From Cordilura impudica (taxonomy: Eukaryota; Arthropoda; Insecta; Diptera; Scathophagidae), in assembly GCA_963682025.1 (NCBI GenBank), contig OY821519.1:70236025-70300024 (forward strand): DNA of 64,000 bases, given 5' to 3'. The notes beneath the pieces are model-generated. The model did no database searches. It had not been told where the DNA came from and worked only from the letters and a program-made list of their open reading frames with translations. Within the stretch, counting starts at the first letter, position 1, and each line of letters starts with the position of its first letter. Below, piece after piece: positions 44,756 to 57,060 of the stretch. The position numbers and the translations under genes are program-made.

Positions 44756-45069
44756 ATGTATTTATGTATGTTTCGGTATATGATGATCTACCATTTTAAT
44801 TATTTGAATGCATTTAATGGTGACATTGATAAATTTATAACAGAAGTCACGTTTCTGATTTGTTTTTCGTTTCAACCGCTTAGATTTTGTTGTATTATTT
44901 GGTAAAATATGTTAAATACAATTTAACTGACATTTTTTGGAAATATATTTATATTTTAAATTGTGAGGGCCATTCAAAGTTGTATCATTATTAAAATTAT
45001 TATTTGAAAAAATTTTAAAACTGTGTATATTTGCATTTTGAAAGTATTGCTTCACTTAAACAGGGTGCA

Positions 45070-45085
45070 CCCCCCCCCCCCCCCC
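45070..45085. repeat. C16 homopolymer
   Basis: A run of 16 C in the right arm corresponds to G6 at 11576-11581 in the left arm, so it expanded after duplication or is a sequencing artefact. Confidence 0.85.
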
Positions 45086-45588
45086 ACTGTTTATTACCGT
45101 TTTATTCGATTTTTTTATTTACTTAAATTGGCAGTAAGAGTCACCATTAAACCAAAATTTCACAACGAAATTTTGCAACATATTAAAGTAATAGTCCATT
45201 GAATGTACTCGTAAAGCCAATTTTGTTTGAAAAAATTAGCTTGTAAAGCGTCAAAGAATTTATTTTTAAAAATAAATCTTTCAGAAGTGTGTACACAAGA
45301 AAATTTTATCCGATATTTATGATTTTTTTGTTTGAAACCTTGTAAAATTCTCTTCGACATGAATTAAAAGGAATTCGGTTTATGTTTGTTAATTCCATTT
45401 AATTTATTTGTCCAATTACAATTTTTGTAGTGAAAAATTCTTCAAATCATATATTAAAAAGTCGCTTTAATTCAAACTGTAGAGAACTTACCAGCCTTAA
45501 AAAAAATAAATAAATAAATAATCAGAAAAAATTTTCTGCCGTAATTGTGCACTTAGTAGGACATCTCCGATAAAGAGGCTTCACAAGT

Positions 45589-47384
45589 ACACAGTAAAAA
45601 GTTTTGGTTTAATTTTAAAACTCAACGGTTCTCATTGTAGACTATTTTGGAATTAAATTTAAAATTAATACCGAAATAGTTTATACGTAACACCAAAAAA
45701 AAAATTGCGATTTTTTAATGATTACTTGGAATAAAAATAATACCAAAGTTTTAATTTAATTTTTGCATTTAAAAAAACAATTCCTGGTCGTTTACATGTA
45801 ATACCGAAATTGGCATAAGAAGTTAGTCTCTCTTTATTTTATTACTTTAAGTTTTATTGTAATGCCTAAAAAGCATTAAAATTCTCTCTCATAATAATCT
45901 TATTCCTTCAAGTTTAAAAACAACACTTAAGAAGGTATTGAAAACATCTGTTTGTAAAAGAAACGCATAAAAGAACATGAGCGTGCTTCTTTTGGTTTAG
46001 AAACAACACCTGAAAAGAATTAGAACTCCCTCTATTTCTTACAATTAATACCGATAACGGTATTAAGGTAATACATTTTAAAACCATGTGGTTTAATGAT
46101 ATTCAAATAGCTTATTGATACAAAGAAAGAGCACAGGAAAAGTATGAAAATGTATGTGAAAGTGAAATGTTTTGGACAATTTTTTATTGTCAAAAGTTGT
46201 GAACCAGAAAGTGAGGAGTTCACTCCAAGTGGAATAATAAATTCAAGTAAGTACAAGCTAGGGGCAACAAAAATCTATCTTGTGTCTGTCAATATATTAG
46301 GGTTATTTTTTGTGGTAACGCTATATACCGAATTGCCCATATTATTCTTTTTAAATCCGTTTAAGCCTAAATCAAATATTTTTCTATAAAGCTTTAGTTA
46401 TAAACAAGGTAAATTTCAATAAAGAAGGAAAAGAGCGGAAATTTAAAGATCGGGACGATTCAAAATTCAATTTGATGAGCTGCCAGGAAACAATGAAGGC
46501 ACGCGTCAAATATTGCACTGCAGAATGCAGAAGTAAACTTATTACAGGCCTTCCCCATATTCGTATTTGATTCTTCATTGGTAATAAATTCTTAAAAGAG
46601 TTTAGTAAGCTCGTATTTAATTCACTGTCTTTATCCCTATAGATTTTGTTCGATTTTAAGCTTAGCTATGATGAAATAAAACCAAATGAATTATCAATGA
46701 TTGGCAGAAATTCAAAAATGTTACAGGTGAAGTAGCAAATGAGGCATTTTTATTCAGGTATTCGATCTGTATTTTCAGCCTTTTTATGTATTCAGTATTG
46801 AATTTGACATAACATTGGCAAATTTTTAGTATTTTGTGACTAACTCAAGAGAATACTTATTAGCACCCGATGTTTAATTTATAAAAAAATTTAAAAATAA
46901 ATGAAAAATTAAAAAATGTAATGAAATTTGTTTTATTTATTTTAAGAACCAAAATTTTACAAAAATTTTGTTAATATTAGCCCTGAAAAGGTTAAAAGTA
47001 ACACCCGACTAATTTTTGTGGGGTATTGAAAATTACATTTATTCAGGAATACAATCCATTCCGTATGGTATAAATCAAATTCACTTTTATATTTAAAATA
47101 GTACCATGTTTGGTGTAGAAATAATTCAATAGGTTATTACATTAATGATTGTTACGTATTATTTATATAATATTGTAGTTTAATTCTAATACCAAACAAG
47201 AATACAACGTAATAAATATTAGTATTATTTTATTGTTCTAAAAAAGACAGTAAATATCAAATCTTTCTCACTGTCTCTCTTTATAATAATACTATACTGG
47301 AGTAAATTTAATCCTTTTTTGGATTGTTATACATATATACGCACCGGCTAGGTATTAAAATTAATGTAAAACTTTTTACGGTGT
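45589..47384. mobile_element. 1.8-kb TIR element flanked by TA
   Basis: The ends read CACAGTAAAAAGTTTTGGTT and, inverted from the right, CACCGTAAAAAGTTTTACAT; similarity runs about 40 bp (TTAATTTTAA and a CGG follow on both sides). TA adjoins both ends. The body repeats AATACCGAAAT-like words. An 81-codon frame at 46144-46389 (KCFGQFFIVKSCEPESEEF) has no recognised domain. It is probably non-autonomous; the superfamily is uncertain. Confidence 0.7.
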
Positions 47385-48283
47385 AATTATATATTACTCT
47401 GCTAAAATAATAATTTATAAAATGAAGAAAATTTTTTTCTGCTTCTAGAACGATTAAGAATTAAGATATATAAGATCAGGGGCGTAGCTAGAGTAATTTA
47501 AAAACACTTAAAAATGGGAGAAAATACTTTCTAAAATTTTTTTATAATGAGGACAGTATTCATCATCAAAACTTATTTCGATTTATGAAAACGTAAAGAA
47601 AGTATCTTAAAAATTGAAACTTAAATCGATGCAATATTTTAATTTTATAAATAATAAAGCTGCCATTAGTCTTAGGTATAGGAAAATTCGAATTTCTTAA
47701 ATTCACTTCAAAGTTTTTCATACAAATTTCAAGCGTATGTTTTTTTTTTATATAATATTTTATCTTATATACTAAAAAAATTTATGAAAATTAAGTCAGC
47801 CCGTAGGCCATTCTATCCGGCCGATTTCCTTCATTTTTTTTTTAATGAAAGTTATTTAGAAATAGATATGTCACCAACCTTTGAAATTTACTCAACTCCC
47901 ACCTTACTCAAGTTATACTCAAACGCGATTCTTCCCTGTACATTTTTAATGAGACACATTCACTCAAGCAATTCGAATTCTCATAGCTCCTCTTCTAATG
48001 AACGGATCTTGATCGCCTCAGTGGATCAAGCTCTTTTTTTGAGCTATTAACTGCTTAAATTCGTTGAGTTTTAGAAAAGTTATGGGTACACAATCAACTT
48101 TACATTATGCAACACGCAAGTTCACGTACAAATTTAATTACAATAATTGCATAACACATACCCTGTGTTGAATTGTGAATTGCCAAAAATTTTAATACCT
48201 TTAGGTGGCATACAAGATGACCTTAATTTCTGTGTGTTCAACAAATATTGATAATGAAATAAACTTAATGAATTAAATAGATT
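47385..48283. other. Unassigned sequence
   Basis: AT-rich. GGGGCGTAGCTAGAG at about 47480 looks like a repeat-borne word. An 88-codon frame at 47784-48050 ends in a Ser/Asn-rich run and has no domain. The stretch 48130-48283 is weakly similar to a Helitron body. Confidence 0.4.
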
Positions 48284-48367
48284 AAAAACATTGAAAGAAA
48301 TAAATTCAATGATAAAATAAAATTTCCTGGAATTTGCACTAGAATTTCGATGGCTGGGCTCTGATAG
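48284..48367 (+). mobile_element. Helitron 3' end fragment
   Basis: AAAAACATTGAAAGAAATAA to GGGCTGGGCTCTGATAG matches the 3' piece at 27286-27368. The hairpin is imperfect (CTAGAATTTCGATG) and the terminal CTAG has become ATAG. Confidence 0.65.
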
Positions 48368-48639
48368 TATAATATAATTCAAAAAAGGTTTTTGGATAAA
48401 AACTGTAAGTAGGGTTAAAATAAATATTTTTTTTTATCGAAAATTGATTACAATAATATACTAAACTAGATCTAACTTTGAAATTTCAATTTATTAATAA
48501 ATAATAAGCATCTTGTCAGTTGAAGAACCGATGGAAACTTTTGATAAAAGTTCGATTCAAAGTAAAGAATAGTTCTTAAACTTTGTCGATTTAAATGAAA
48601 TAACAGGCAAATAAATTTCATAAACTTTACTTGAGACAG

Positions 48640-51010
48640 TCAAAAACCTAGGCCATGATTTAAATATGTTGAGAGCACAAGGGTATTTCGGCGCCGCAAA
48701 CATATGGAATTCCAAAATATGGAATTATTTTCGAGGGCCTTCAAAAAGGACACGCATTTTGTTAAACATATTTCAAGAAAGCAGACAATCTGGCAAAGGA
48801 CTGCATGTCGAAAGGCACTACTGTGTACAAATATTTTACATTTTAATACCACAATTAATTGAAGCCTTGGAAAACATGGACGATAAAGTTTTTAAAGAAA
48901 TACTTTTTAAAAATAGAAGATTTAATGTAAGTATTGTGTAAAAACAATTAAAAGCATCTATGAATTTATAAAGTATAATTAAATATTGAGGTTTTTTTTT
49001 TGTTTGTAAAAAATATGAGATAAGGGCAAAATACAAATTTCTTTAATATTTTCATTATTAATCCAATATTGGCCACAACGTATACATACATTTGTATGTC
49101 TATTATTCTGAAATTAAAAAAAAAAAATAACTCCATATTTAAGAAGAATTTTCCGCATCTAAAATGATTTACGAATACATTTTCCAAAAATTTCGGGAAA
49201 CAAGAATATTAATAATTTAAATTGGAGATTTGAGTGGTTCTGGGCGGTTTATGCTACTTTCTCAACTCATAATTCTGTGGTTTTCCAGAATAACCGCGTA
49301 TGTCATAAAATCAAAATGTTCAGGGGAGCCAAAAAACGTTATATTTGAAATTATGGGCTCGATATAAAGTTTTTAGAACTTTTTATTTAACAGTCCTGTA
49401 GATATGGGCAATAAATACTTTATATAAAATTTTGAGTCAATAATCTTCAGAGGCATAGATCCTAGAGAAGGACGAAAAAACAATATGTAAATAATACTTA
49501 AAGTGTGTGAAGATAAAATAACTTATGTCGACAAACGTCTTTTTCTTTGAAAAAGGAAACTACCTATGCAACCACCCATGTAGACATAAGTTGTTGTTGC
49601 TTGGAAAATGGATTTGTTGTTCGTCAACAAAAAGTTAACGGGACTTAGGATGAAAATATAACAACGTATCAAGAATAATAGTGACAAAAAATAACAGAAA
49701 TAAACACGCAAGTTTTTACAAGTGTTTACAAACTGAAAAATAATCCAAAAATTTTTTTATTAATAACAACGTATGTCGCTATGTGTCGTTTTCTGAGAAA
49801 ATAATTTGTCAGCGATTGAACGTAGGTTGACATATCTCGATAGTGCTGCAAATTAATTTAATAAAATTTAAGTTACGTCGTTATTTAAAGAAAAACTCAG
49901 AAATGGTCAATATTTTTTTAAAAAAATTTAGCACAAGTAAAGAGCGTTAAAAATTAAAATATTTGGCATCGTTAACTCAAAACTGACAAAAATGGACATA
50001 CGCGGTTATTCTAGAAAACCACAGAATTATCTTCTCTCCAAACTTTTGAACTCTGTTTTATCTTGAAAGTAAATTACGTTATTAAAATTGACTTTAAATA
50101 AATAAATAATTCGTTTTCATAAAATTCAATTCTGTAATAATTATAATCAAATTATATCCATTTGTTTACATTTTAGGTCATTTAGTTGTATCCATTAACT
50201 AAATTAGTAATTACCAATATATTAAATAATAAAAAAGATATTTCCTTCTTTTTTGACTGTCGTTAAAAATATATTTAATTCGGGTTTTCACGATAGTTAA
50301 AATTTTTATCGACAGAAGTTTTGTAAGTATTATTATATGTCGTTTTTTTACGTTGTAATATTAGACGGTGCTTACATAACCGTATATGTAAATTGGAGTT
50401 CATCGTACCAGTTGTCAAAGTACTTACAATAGTAAATTGTGATATTGTGAAGTCTTATAGAAAAATTAAATTTGTTACAAATCGACTCATTCAAGACGGC
50501 TAGTTGTGGACAACGAATTTGAAAAGTTGTATCAAGAGGTCTCTACAATGACTAATTAGGTTGGAATTAGCAATGCACTTCCTAGAAGAGTAGGACGCAA
50601 AAATATTGCGCAAATATAAAACGGTGGGCCCAAGTGAATACCGCACAGCATATTTAGACGAAATAATTTCTAGTTTAAAATATGGATTTAACTGTTAGGA
50701 AAATATTATAAAATCTCTATAAAAAGCAGTTCCCATCAACGTTATAACCTTCTCATGCGATGATTTCGAAGATCTCATAATTTTTACAAAAATAATTTGA
50801 ACGAGCCACACCAAATTGTTCTAGCTGAACTGTCTATTTCGATTGAGTTTTGAAAGGATACCGAAGAAAAACCTTGTAACCCATTAGATACCATTGGAAT
50901 GTGCGTTGAAAATCTTTTTCCGAATACATATATTCATTTTGTTAAATTTATTAATTGTCATTCCTGTCACAACAGTTTCCGTAAAACAGACGCTTTTATA
51001 CGTTAAGACG
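48640..51010 (+). pseudogene. hAT transposase relic (ZMYM/TTF-like subgroup) split by a TIR element
   Basis: The first part (about 48640-48941) reads LGHDLNMLRAQGYFGAANIW, comparable to the LRGQGYDGAxNM motif, and later YILIPQLIEALENMDDKVFK. The second part reads PRRVGRKNIAQI (50580), SEYRTAYLDEIISSLKYGF (50628) and ENLFPNTYIHFVKFI (50910), matching the PRxxGRQ, EYYRxxxxxPFLD and FPNIxxLLxI blocks that precede the hAT dimerisation motif in this subgroup. The dimerisation motif itself is degraded. It is interrupted at 49271 by copy 3 of the CTGTGGTTTTCT element and by many stops. Confidence 0.6.
49271..50028. mobile_element. TIR element, CTGTGGTTTTCT family, copy 3
   Basis: The ends are AATTCTGTGGTTTTCCAGAA and its complement CCACAGAATT, and the same ~760-bp body as copy 1 is present in the same orientation. 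It has no ORF. Confidence 0.88.
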
Positions 51011-51059
51011 GACTAAAAATAATACCTTCATAATACCGTGTGCGAGAAAAGGCTGTCTT

Positions 51060-51835
51060 CGCTGGCATTAATATCAATAATATCGGAAGGCAGTAATAAT
51101 TGATAAAATTATTGAAATATTTTTAACTTGAAATAAGAAATTATATTTTTAAATTGTTCTCATATGTAGTATTTTTTAAAGGATCTTATAAATAAACAAC
51201 CTGTTTATGAAAAATACACAAAATTTATTTTGAACAATAAGAGGTAGGGATGGTACGAACAATATATTCGGCATTCTACCGAAAAACGAATATTCGGTAA
51301 TGGGTTTAAACCGAAAGTTGCATAATTTAATTACTCATATGGACCTACAAAATCTACGCTCCTTATTATCCTACTTCAATTATTCGAATTGGAGATAGTA
51401 ACTCCATGATGGCTGAAAACGTCTCTAATAACAAGTAAGTTTTTATTCATAAAGAAGACTTTTCTTAAATAAAGGATTAACCGCCAAAGTCGAAAATAAT
51501 GCTTTCGAAAAAATAACTTTTTATAAAAATGTAATGGGATTTCATTACGACTTATGTATGTCAGTATATTTTTAGTAACATATTAACATATTTTTATTAA
51601 CATAATGTTAATATATAACGAAAAACAAAAAAAAAATGGATCCCCGGTCCGGTCACACTTTAACTCGTAACAAAACTTGATAATTCAAAAACGGATATTC
51701 ATTGACTGCCCATTTGAAGTTAAATATTTCAATCTATTCTATATTCCATTCTCATAGTGATCTTTTTTACATCTTAAAAATTCTTTTATGAAATTAATCT
51801 TCAAAAATTGGTTATTTAATATGAACTTTTGTAGT
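51060..51835. other. Unassigned sequence
   Basis: AT-rich. ATTCGGCATTCTACCGAA and GAATATTCGG words near 51265-51300 form small palindromes. No gene is seen. Confidence 0.4.
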
Positions 51836-54450
51836 TAAAAAACGCTAAAGAGCTTTTTTAAATAAAATACCTTTTTAGAAAAAGATATGTTTCTAAAAAA
51901 ATGTTTTTTTTAAATAGGCACTTTAACAAATGGTATTTTTTAACAAACGGCATTTTTTAGCAAAAGTTACTTTTTTAGCAAACGGTACTTTTTTTAAGAC
52001 AATGCGCTCTTTTAAGAAAATTCACTTTTTTAAGGTACTTTTTAAGAAAGAGTAATTTGCTAAGAAAGGGTACTTCTTTAGAAAAGGTACTTTTTAAAAA
52101 AGGGTATTTTTTAAGACAGGTACTTTTACATAAAGGGTACTTTTTAAGAAAGGTTTTATTTTAAGAAAGTGTACTTTTTAAGAAAAGTATTAGAAAATTA
52201 ACTTTTTTAACAAAAGGTACTTTTTAAGCAATATATACTTTTATAACTAGACGTACTTTTTTACGTAACGATATTTTCTTTACAAAGGGTACTTTTTTAA
52301 GAAATGGTAGTTTTTTCGGAAAAGGTAATTTTATAAGAAAATAACTGGGCTGTTGTTGTTAAAAAAGCTAAAGTGCTTTTTAAGAAAAGGTGCCTTTTAA
52401 GAAAAGGTGCCTTTTTCAAAAAAGGTGCCTTTTTAAGAAAATTTACTTTTTTAAGGAAATTTAGTATTTTAAGAAAATTTACCTTTTTAAGAAACTTTAC
52501 CTTTTAAAGAAAATATATATTTTTAATTTCTTTTTTTTAATAATATGTTCTTTTTAATACAGGTACTTTTTAAGAAAGGGTTCTTTAACAAAAGTTACTT
52601 TTTTAGCTAAGGGTACTTTTTTAAGACAATGCACATGTTTGAGAAAATATACTTGTTTAAGAAAAAGTACTTTATTAATAAAAAATGTACTTTTTAAGAA
52701 AGGGTAGTTTGTTAAGAAAGAGCAATTTTTGAAAAAATTTACTTTTTTAAGAAATAGTATTTTTAAAGAAAACTTTTGTAGAAAATGTACTTTTTTAACA
52801 AAATGTACTTTTTTAACAAAAGGTGCTTTTTTAACCAGGGATACTTTTTTAACTAACAGTATTTTCTTTACAAAGAGTATTTTTTTTAAGAAATGGTAGT
52901 TTTTTCGGAAAAGGTAATTTTATAAGAACAGAACTGAACTGGTGTAGTTAAAAACGCTAAAGTGCTTTTTAAGAAAAGGTTTCTTTTTAAGAAAATTTAC
53001 TTTTTTAAGAAAATTTACTTGTTTAAGAAAATTTACTTTTTTAAGAAAATTTATTTTATTAAATTGTTTTATGATCAGTTATCTTGAGTTTATGTTACTT
53101 CTTTTTTTTAATTTCTTTTCTTAATAATATGTAATTTTAAATAATGGGAACTGTTTTAACAAAGGTCATTTTTATTTTAACAAAAGTTACTTTTTTAGCA
53201 AAGGGTACTTTTTTAAGACAATGCACTTTTTTGAGAAAATTTATTTTTTAAGAGTACTTTATTAATAAAAACAAGTAAGAAAATTATAGTCGGTCTAGAC
53301 CGACTATACGATACCCTATACCATGCGTTTAGAAATCCTATCTCTTAGGCCCAACTAACTGGACATAGAAAATAAGCATAAACCAAATTTGAGTGGGATT
53401 TTTATTAATTTTTTTGGCTGCAGATATGAAAAAGTTCATATCGGATGCTATATCTATATGGGGACTAGGTCCAAAAATGGACCGATCCTGATCATGTTTG
53501 GTAAAGTCTCTTGTATTTTGCAAAAATATATACAAACAAAATTTGAGAAGAATCAGTGCAATATTTTTGTTTTTTTAATAGATTTAAGTGAAAATCGGGA
53601 AGCAGCTCCATATGAGGCCAAAGGGATAATTTTTGGACTACTCATTAATGGATGTAATGAACGCATATAAACCCAATTTGAGTAAGATCTATATGACAAT
53701 TTGGATCTTATGACAATTTATGTCGATTTCATAGGGGTAATTTGTATGGGGGCTAGGTCTGAACATGGACCCATTCTCACCAATTTCAATAGCGTTCATC
53801 CCATGGCTTATTTACCAAAGTTGATCAAAATATATTCATATCTGCGACCTGCAGTTTGATTACAAGCTTTACATGGACACACAGACGGACGGACGGACGG
53901 ACGGACGGACATTGTTAAATCAACTCAGAAAGTGATTCTGATTCGATCGGTATAATTAAAGATGGGTCTAGGTCAAATATTTTTGGTTGTTACAAACAGC
54001 AGCACAAAGTCATTATACCCAAACCACATAGTGGTATAGGGCATAAAAAGGTACTTTTTTAGCAAAGGGTAATTTGTTAAGAAAGGATAATTTTTAAGAA
54101 AGACTATTTTTTAAGAAAGGATACTTTTAAATGATAGTTTTATAGAAAATGAAATTTTTTAAGAAAGGGTACATTGTTAATAAAAGGTACCTTTTAAAAA
54201 GGGTAATTTGTGAAGAAAGGGTACTTTTTAAGTAAAGGTACTTTTTTAAGAAATGCTATTTTTTAAGAAAGGATACTTTCAAAGAAAAGTTTTATAGAAA
54301 ATGTACTTTTTTAACATAAGGACCTTTTTCGATTAAAGCGACTTTTTAACTATGGGTACTTTTTTAACTAAAGGTATTTTTTTAGCAGAAGGTACTTTTT
54401 TAAGAATTTGTAGTTTTTTATGAAAAAGTACTTTTTTAAGAAAAGAACTG
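51836..54450 (+). repeat. 18-bp satellite with higher-order structure
   Basis: Dozens of variants of GGTACTTTTTTAAGAAAA follow each other, spaced mostly 18-22 bases. A longer word, GAACTGAACT(G)..GTTAAAAA(C)GCTAAAGTGC, recurs near 51836, 52345, 52930 and 54440, dividing the array into blocks of about 0.5-0.7 kb. The array is interrupted by mini-me copy D at 53272-54046. A few units reappear at 57955-58010. Confidence 0.9.
53272..54046 (+). mobile_element. mini-me-like element, copy D, within the satellite
   Basis: It runs from ACAAGTAAGAAAATTATAGT to CACATAGTGGTATAGGGCAT, with (GACG)n at about 53884-53910. Satellite units flank it directly on both sides. It is very similar to copy A. Confidence 0.9.
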
Positions 54451-54800
54451 AACTATTGAGGTTTAAAAATGCTAAAAGCGCTTAAAAAGGAAAACGGATA
54501 GCGGCAATTTAGCGCTTTTTTATAAGAGGAGCTAAATGGAAAAAAGTACGCTTTTTGGATCGTCAAAGCTAGTCGCTAAATCTAATGCGAAAAGCGTCAA
54601 GTTGGCATCGCCTAAAAGCAGTAACAAGTATTTTTAGGGTCAAACAAAACCCATGAGATCTGATCAGCGTTGTAGCGCAAGTTTGATAATTGACACTTTG
54701 ATTTTGTATGTGACTTAAGCGATACCAGATAATGGTAATTATGATTGTAGTGTATTTAACTAGCTGCCTGATAGCCAGTAGAGCGACGAACGATCAATAA
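54451..54800. other. hAT-like terminal patch and unassigned sequence
   Basis: 54460-54610 has AAAGCGCTTAAAAAGG, ATTTAGCGCTTTTTT and GCGTCAAGTTGGCATCGC words like those near 3690-3795, suggesting a shared hAT-type end. The rest is unassigned. Confidence 0.35.
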
Positions 54801-55356
54801 CACTGTACAACAAAATCAAATTTTTTGCAAAAATTACAACGTCCCGCCTATAAATTTTGATAGAGACAAAAAAAAGACACGTGTATCGGCGTTTGAAAGT
54901 TTTTATATGAATTTCATTTGATGGTGGGGGGGGTTAAAGTTTCCCAGCTCTGGCACATTCTTAAAAGAGCAAAAAACAGCATTTATTAAGAATTTTATTT
55001 TAAAGTACCCCAAAATAAATTAAAATAAAATTCTTCATAAATGCGAATTAACCCAAAGCTCTCTTTTGTTGTGTCTTATTTCTGACTTTCTGGTTGAATT
55101 TTCCGTTTTGGTGTATTCAGGGACTTATAGTAAAATTTCACGGCGAATATTTTTGCGAAACATTTTAACCCCTTAAATCCCTGTTTTAATGGTGTTTTTT
55201 GCTCTTTTAAGAATGTGCCAAAGTTGGGAAACTTTAACCGTCTCAAATGAAATTCAGATGTAAACTTCCAAAACGCCAATACACGTGTCTCTTTTTTGTC
55301 TCCTCTATCAAAATCTATAAGCCGGACCTTGTAATTTTTTTTTGTGTTGTACAGTG
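54801..55356. mobile_element. Harbinger-like MITE with long inverted arms
   Basis: CACTGTACAACA at 54801 is matched by TGTTGTACAGTG ending at 55356. The arms pair over roughly 190 bp, for example GCACATTCTTAAAAGAGC (54953) with its complement near 55205. TAA flanks both ends (54798-54800 and 55357-55359), fitting the three-base TNA duplication of PIF/Harbinger elements. It has no ORF. Confidence 0.8.
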
Positions 55357-55359
55357 TAA

Positions 55360-57060
55360 TTAGTTAAACATTAAATTATTTTTTTTTAATTTTAAGAATT
55401 ATCATCGGCAGAATTGTAACAAAAAGCAAGTATTTTTTTAATAATTTTTTGGCCAATGCAAGGAGTTCAATATTATTGCAACTACACTTAAGGAAATTTA
55501 AATATGGTGAGAAATATTTTCGTAAAAATTTTAATCCATATATGTGATTTCATGAATTTTTAATATAAAATTGGATAAGTACTCACGTTATGAATTAGCA
55601 AGGAATAATAATTTTTTGTACTGCACCTGAAAGAGAGATACATTTTTAAATCGTATGAAAAACAATTTTTTATATATTTAAATGAAGACTTAAAGTCAAT
55701 TTAATTTTCATTGCAGATTAATGGTTTCAATATAACATTTACAGTTGCATTCCCTGATCTACTGTTTACACTACATTGATAAATGCAATATGTTTTGAGA
55801 TTGTAAAATGTTAATACATTGCTTATTTTCGCCACAGAATCTAGTTGTTCCTTAAGATCCTATTAGAGATATTGGGATTACAAATGTCTTTAAAACGAAA
55901 TTGTATTTGGTTTGACATTTTAAATTTCTAAGATTATTCAACAGATTCCTTTACATTGATTCCAATAAAATAATCTCGCCTGTCTAAATTGGAATTTTTC
56001 AATCAAGAATATATATATATATCTGGTTTCCAAATCAGGCAGTATTAGATATGAAAGACAAGAAAATAAAAAAAAATATTTTTATATATATATATTTTTT
56101 TTTTTAATAAAGTCGAGTATCTAATCAGTTCGAAATACAGATGACCCAATTTTAGTTTTTACCACCTTAAATTAATGAATGAATTTAGGAAATTTTTTAA
56201 GAGCTTATAAAATGTTGACATATCGCCCTTGTCAAAATATTTAGAACCCTTCACAATGGAATTTTATTGCAACATTTTCATTCAGTGAAAAATATCAAGT
56301 GAATGAGTGCATTTAAAACAGCCGCTTGCACGTTCATTCATACACAGTGTACTGTTATATTCATACATACATATGTACATATTTATATTGTTTACTCAAT
56401 ACATACTCTGTAATCTGTTATAAAATATAAATAAATATTTACATTTTACATATTTTTGTTAATATTAACACTTAACAATCTTACAGTCTGAGGCATAATT
56501 GTGTGGTAAATATTTTTGGGTAGAATATGTATTTGCTCATTCATAAAACTAAAACTTATCATATCAATGAATGTTCCTACATACATACATACATTCATTC
56601 AAACATAGTTATCTACATAGGTACATATGTAGGTAGTTATGAGTGTACATATTACAGTATGTACATGTGTAGACATATATTTATGTGTCTTCGTACCATG
56701 GTGAAAACGATTTTTTTTTATATTTACAATATTTACACGTTTTACTTTCATGTATGTGAACAGTTATGTTAAGAATTATAGTAATCTTTCACTTAGCATG
56801 TTTACTACATTCTGGTTTATAACTTTGACAAGCTTTTTGTTATTGATAACACAAGAGAACAAAAATGTACATTTTTTGGTGTTGACTGGAACTTTATTGC
56901 AATTTTATCCTCTAATGTTGCAAGGTCGCTGATTTCAAATCTAATCTCAATTTTCCTCCATCAGCTTGCATTTTTAAGTTGCAGTTATTAATCGGTAAAC
57001 GATATCTCTGAAACTACTGGGCAAATTTAAAACCAATGTAAGCATGGCTTAAAGATAATA
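55360..57060. other. Unassigned AT-rich sequence with microsatellites
   Basis: (AT)n runs are near 56010 and 56085, ACAT-type repeats at 56360-56385 and 56578-56600. Frames of 60-81 codons at 56527-56932 are read through these repeats and are not credible genes. Confidence 0.5.

Larger units (their letters stand above)
41373..45588 (-). repeat. Large inverted duplication, right arm
   Basis: The reverse complement of the left arm (see 11083-20311). It lacks the 4.7-kb left-arm insertion and about 130 bases of the hairpin in the hammerhead element. The outer edge at 45588 directly abuts a TIR element, and the inner edge at 41373 abuts another retrotransposon fragment. Confidence 0.9.

Noticed and set aside
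47784..48050. 88-codon frame as a gene
   Set aside because: It has no domain, a Ser/Asn run, no supporting signals, and lies in repeat-like surroundings.
53389..53670. Frames inside mini-me copies (also at 1203, 63304 and 63619)
   Set aside because: They recur because the element recurs. Frames are broken differently in each copy, and mini-me elements are not known to encode protein.
51836..54450. Satellite units read as regularly spaced repeats with unique spacers
   Set aside because: Units are directly adjacent variants of one 18-bp sequence; there are no unique spacers.
56527..56932. Open frames of 60-81 codons
   Set aside because: They are built on TACA/TATG repeats and T-rich sequence, with no domain and no splice context.
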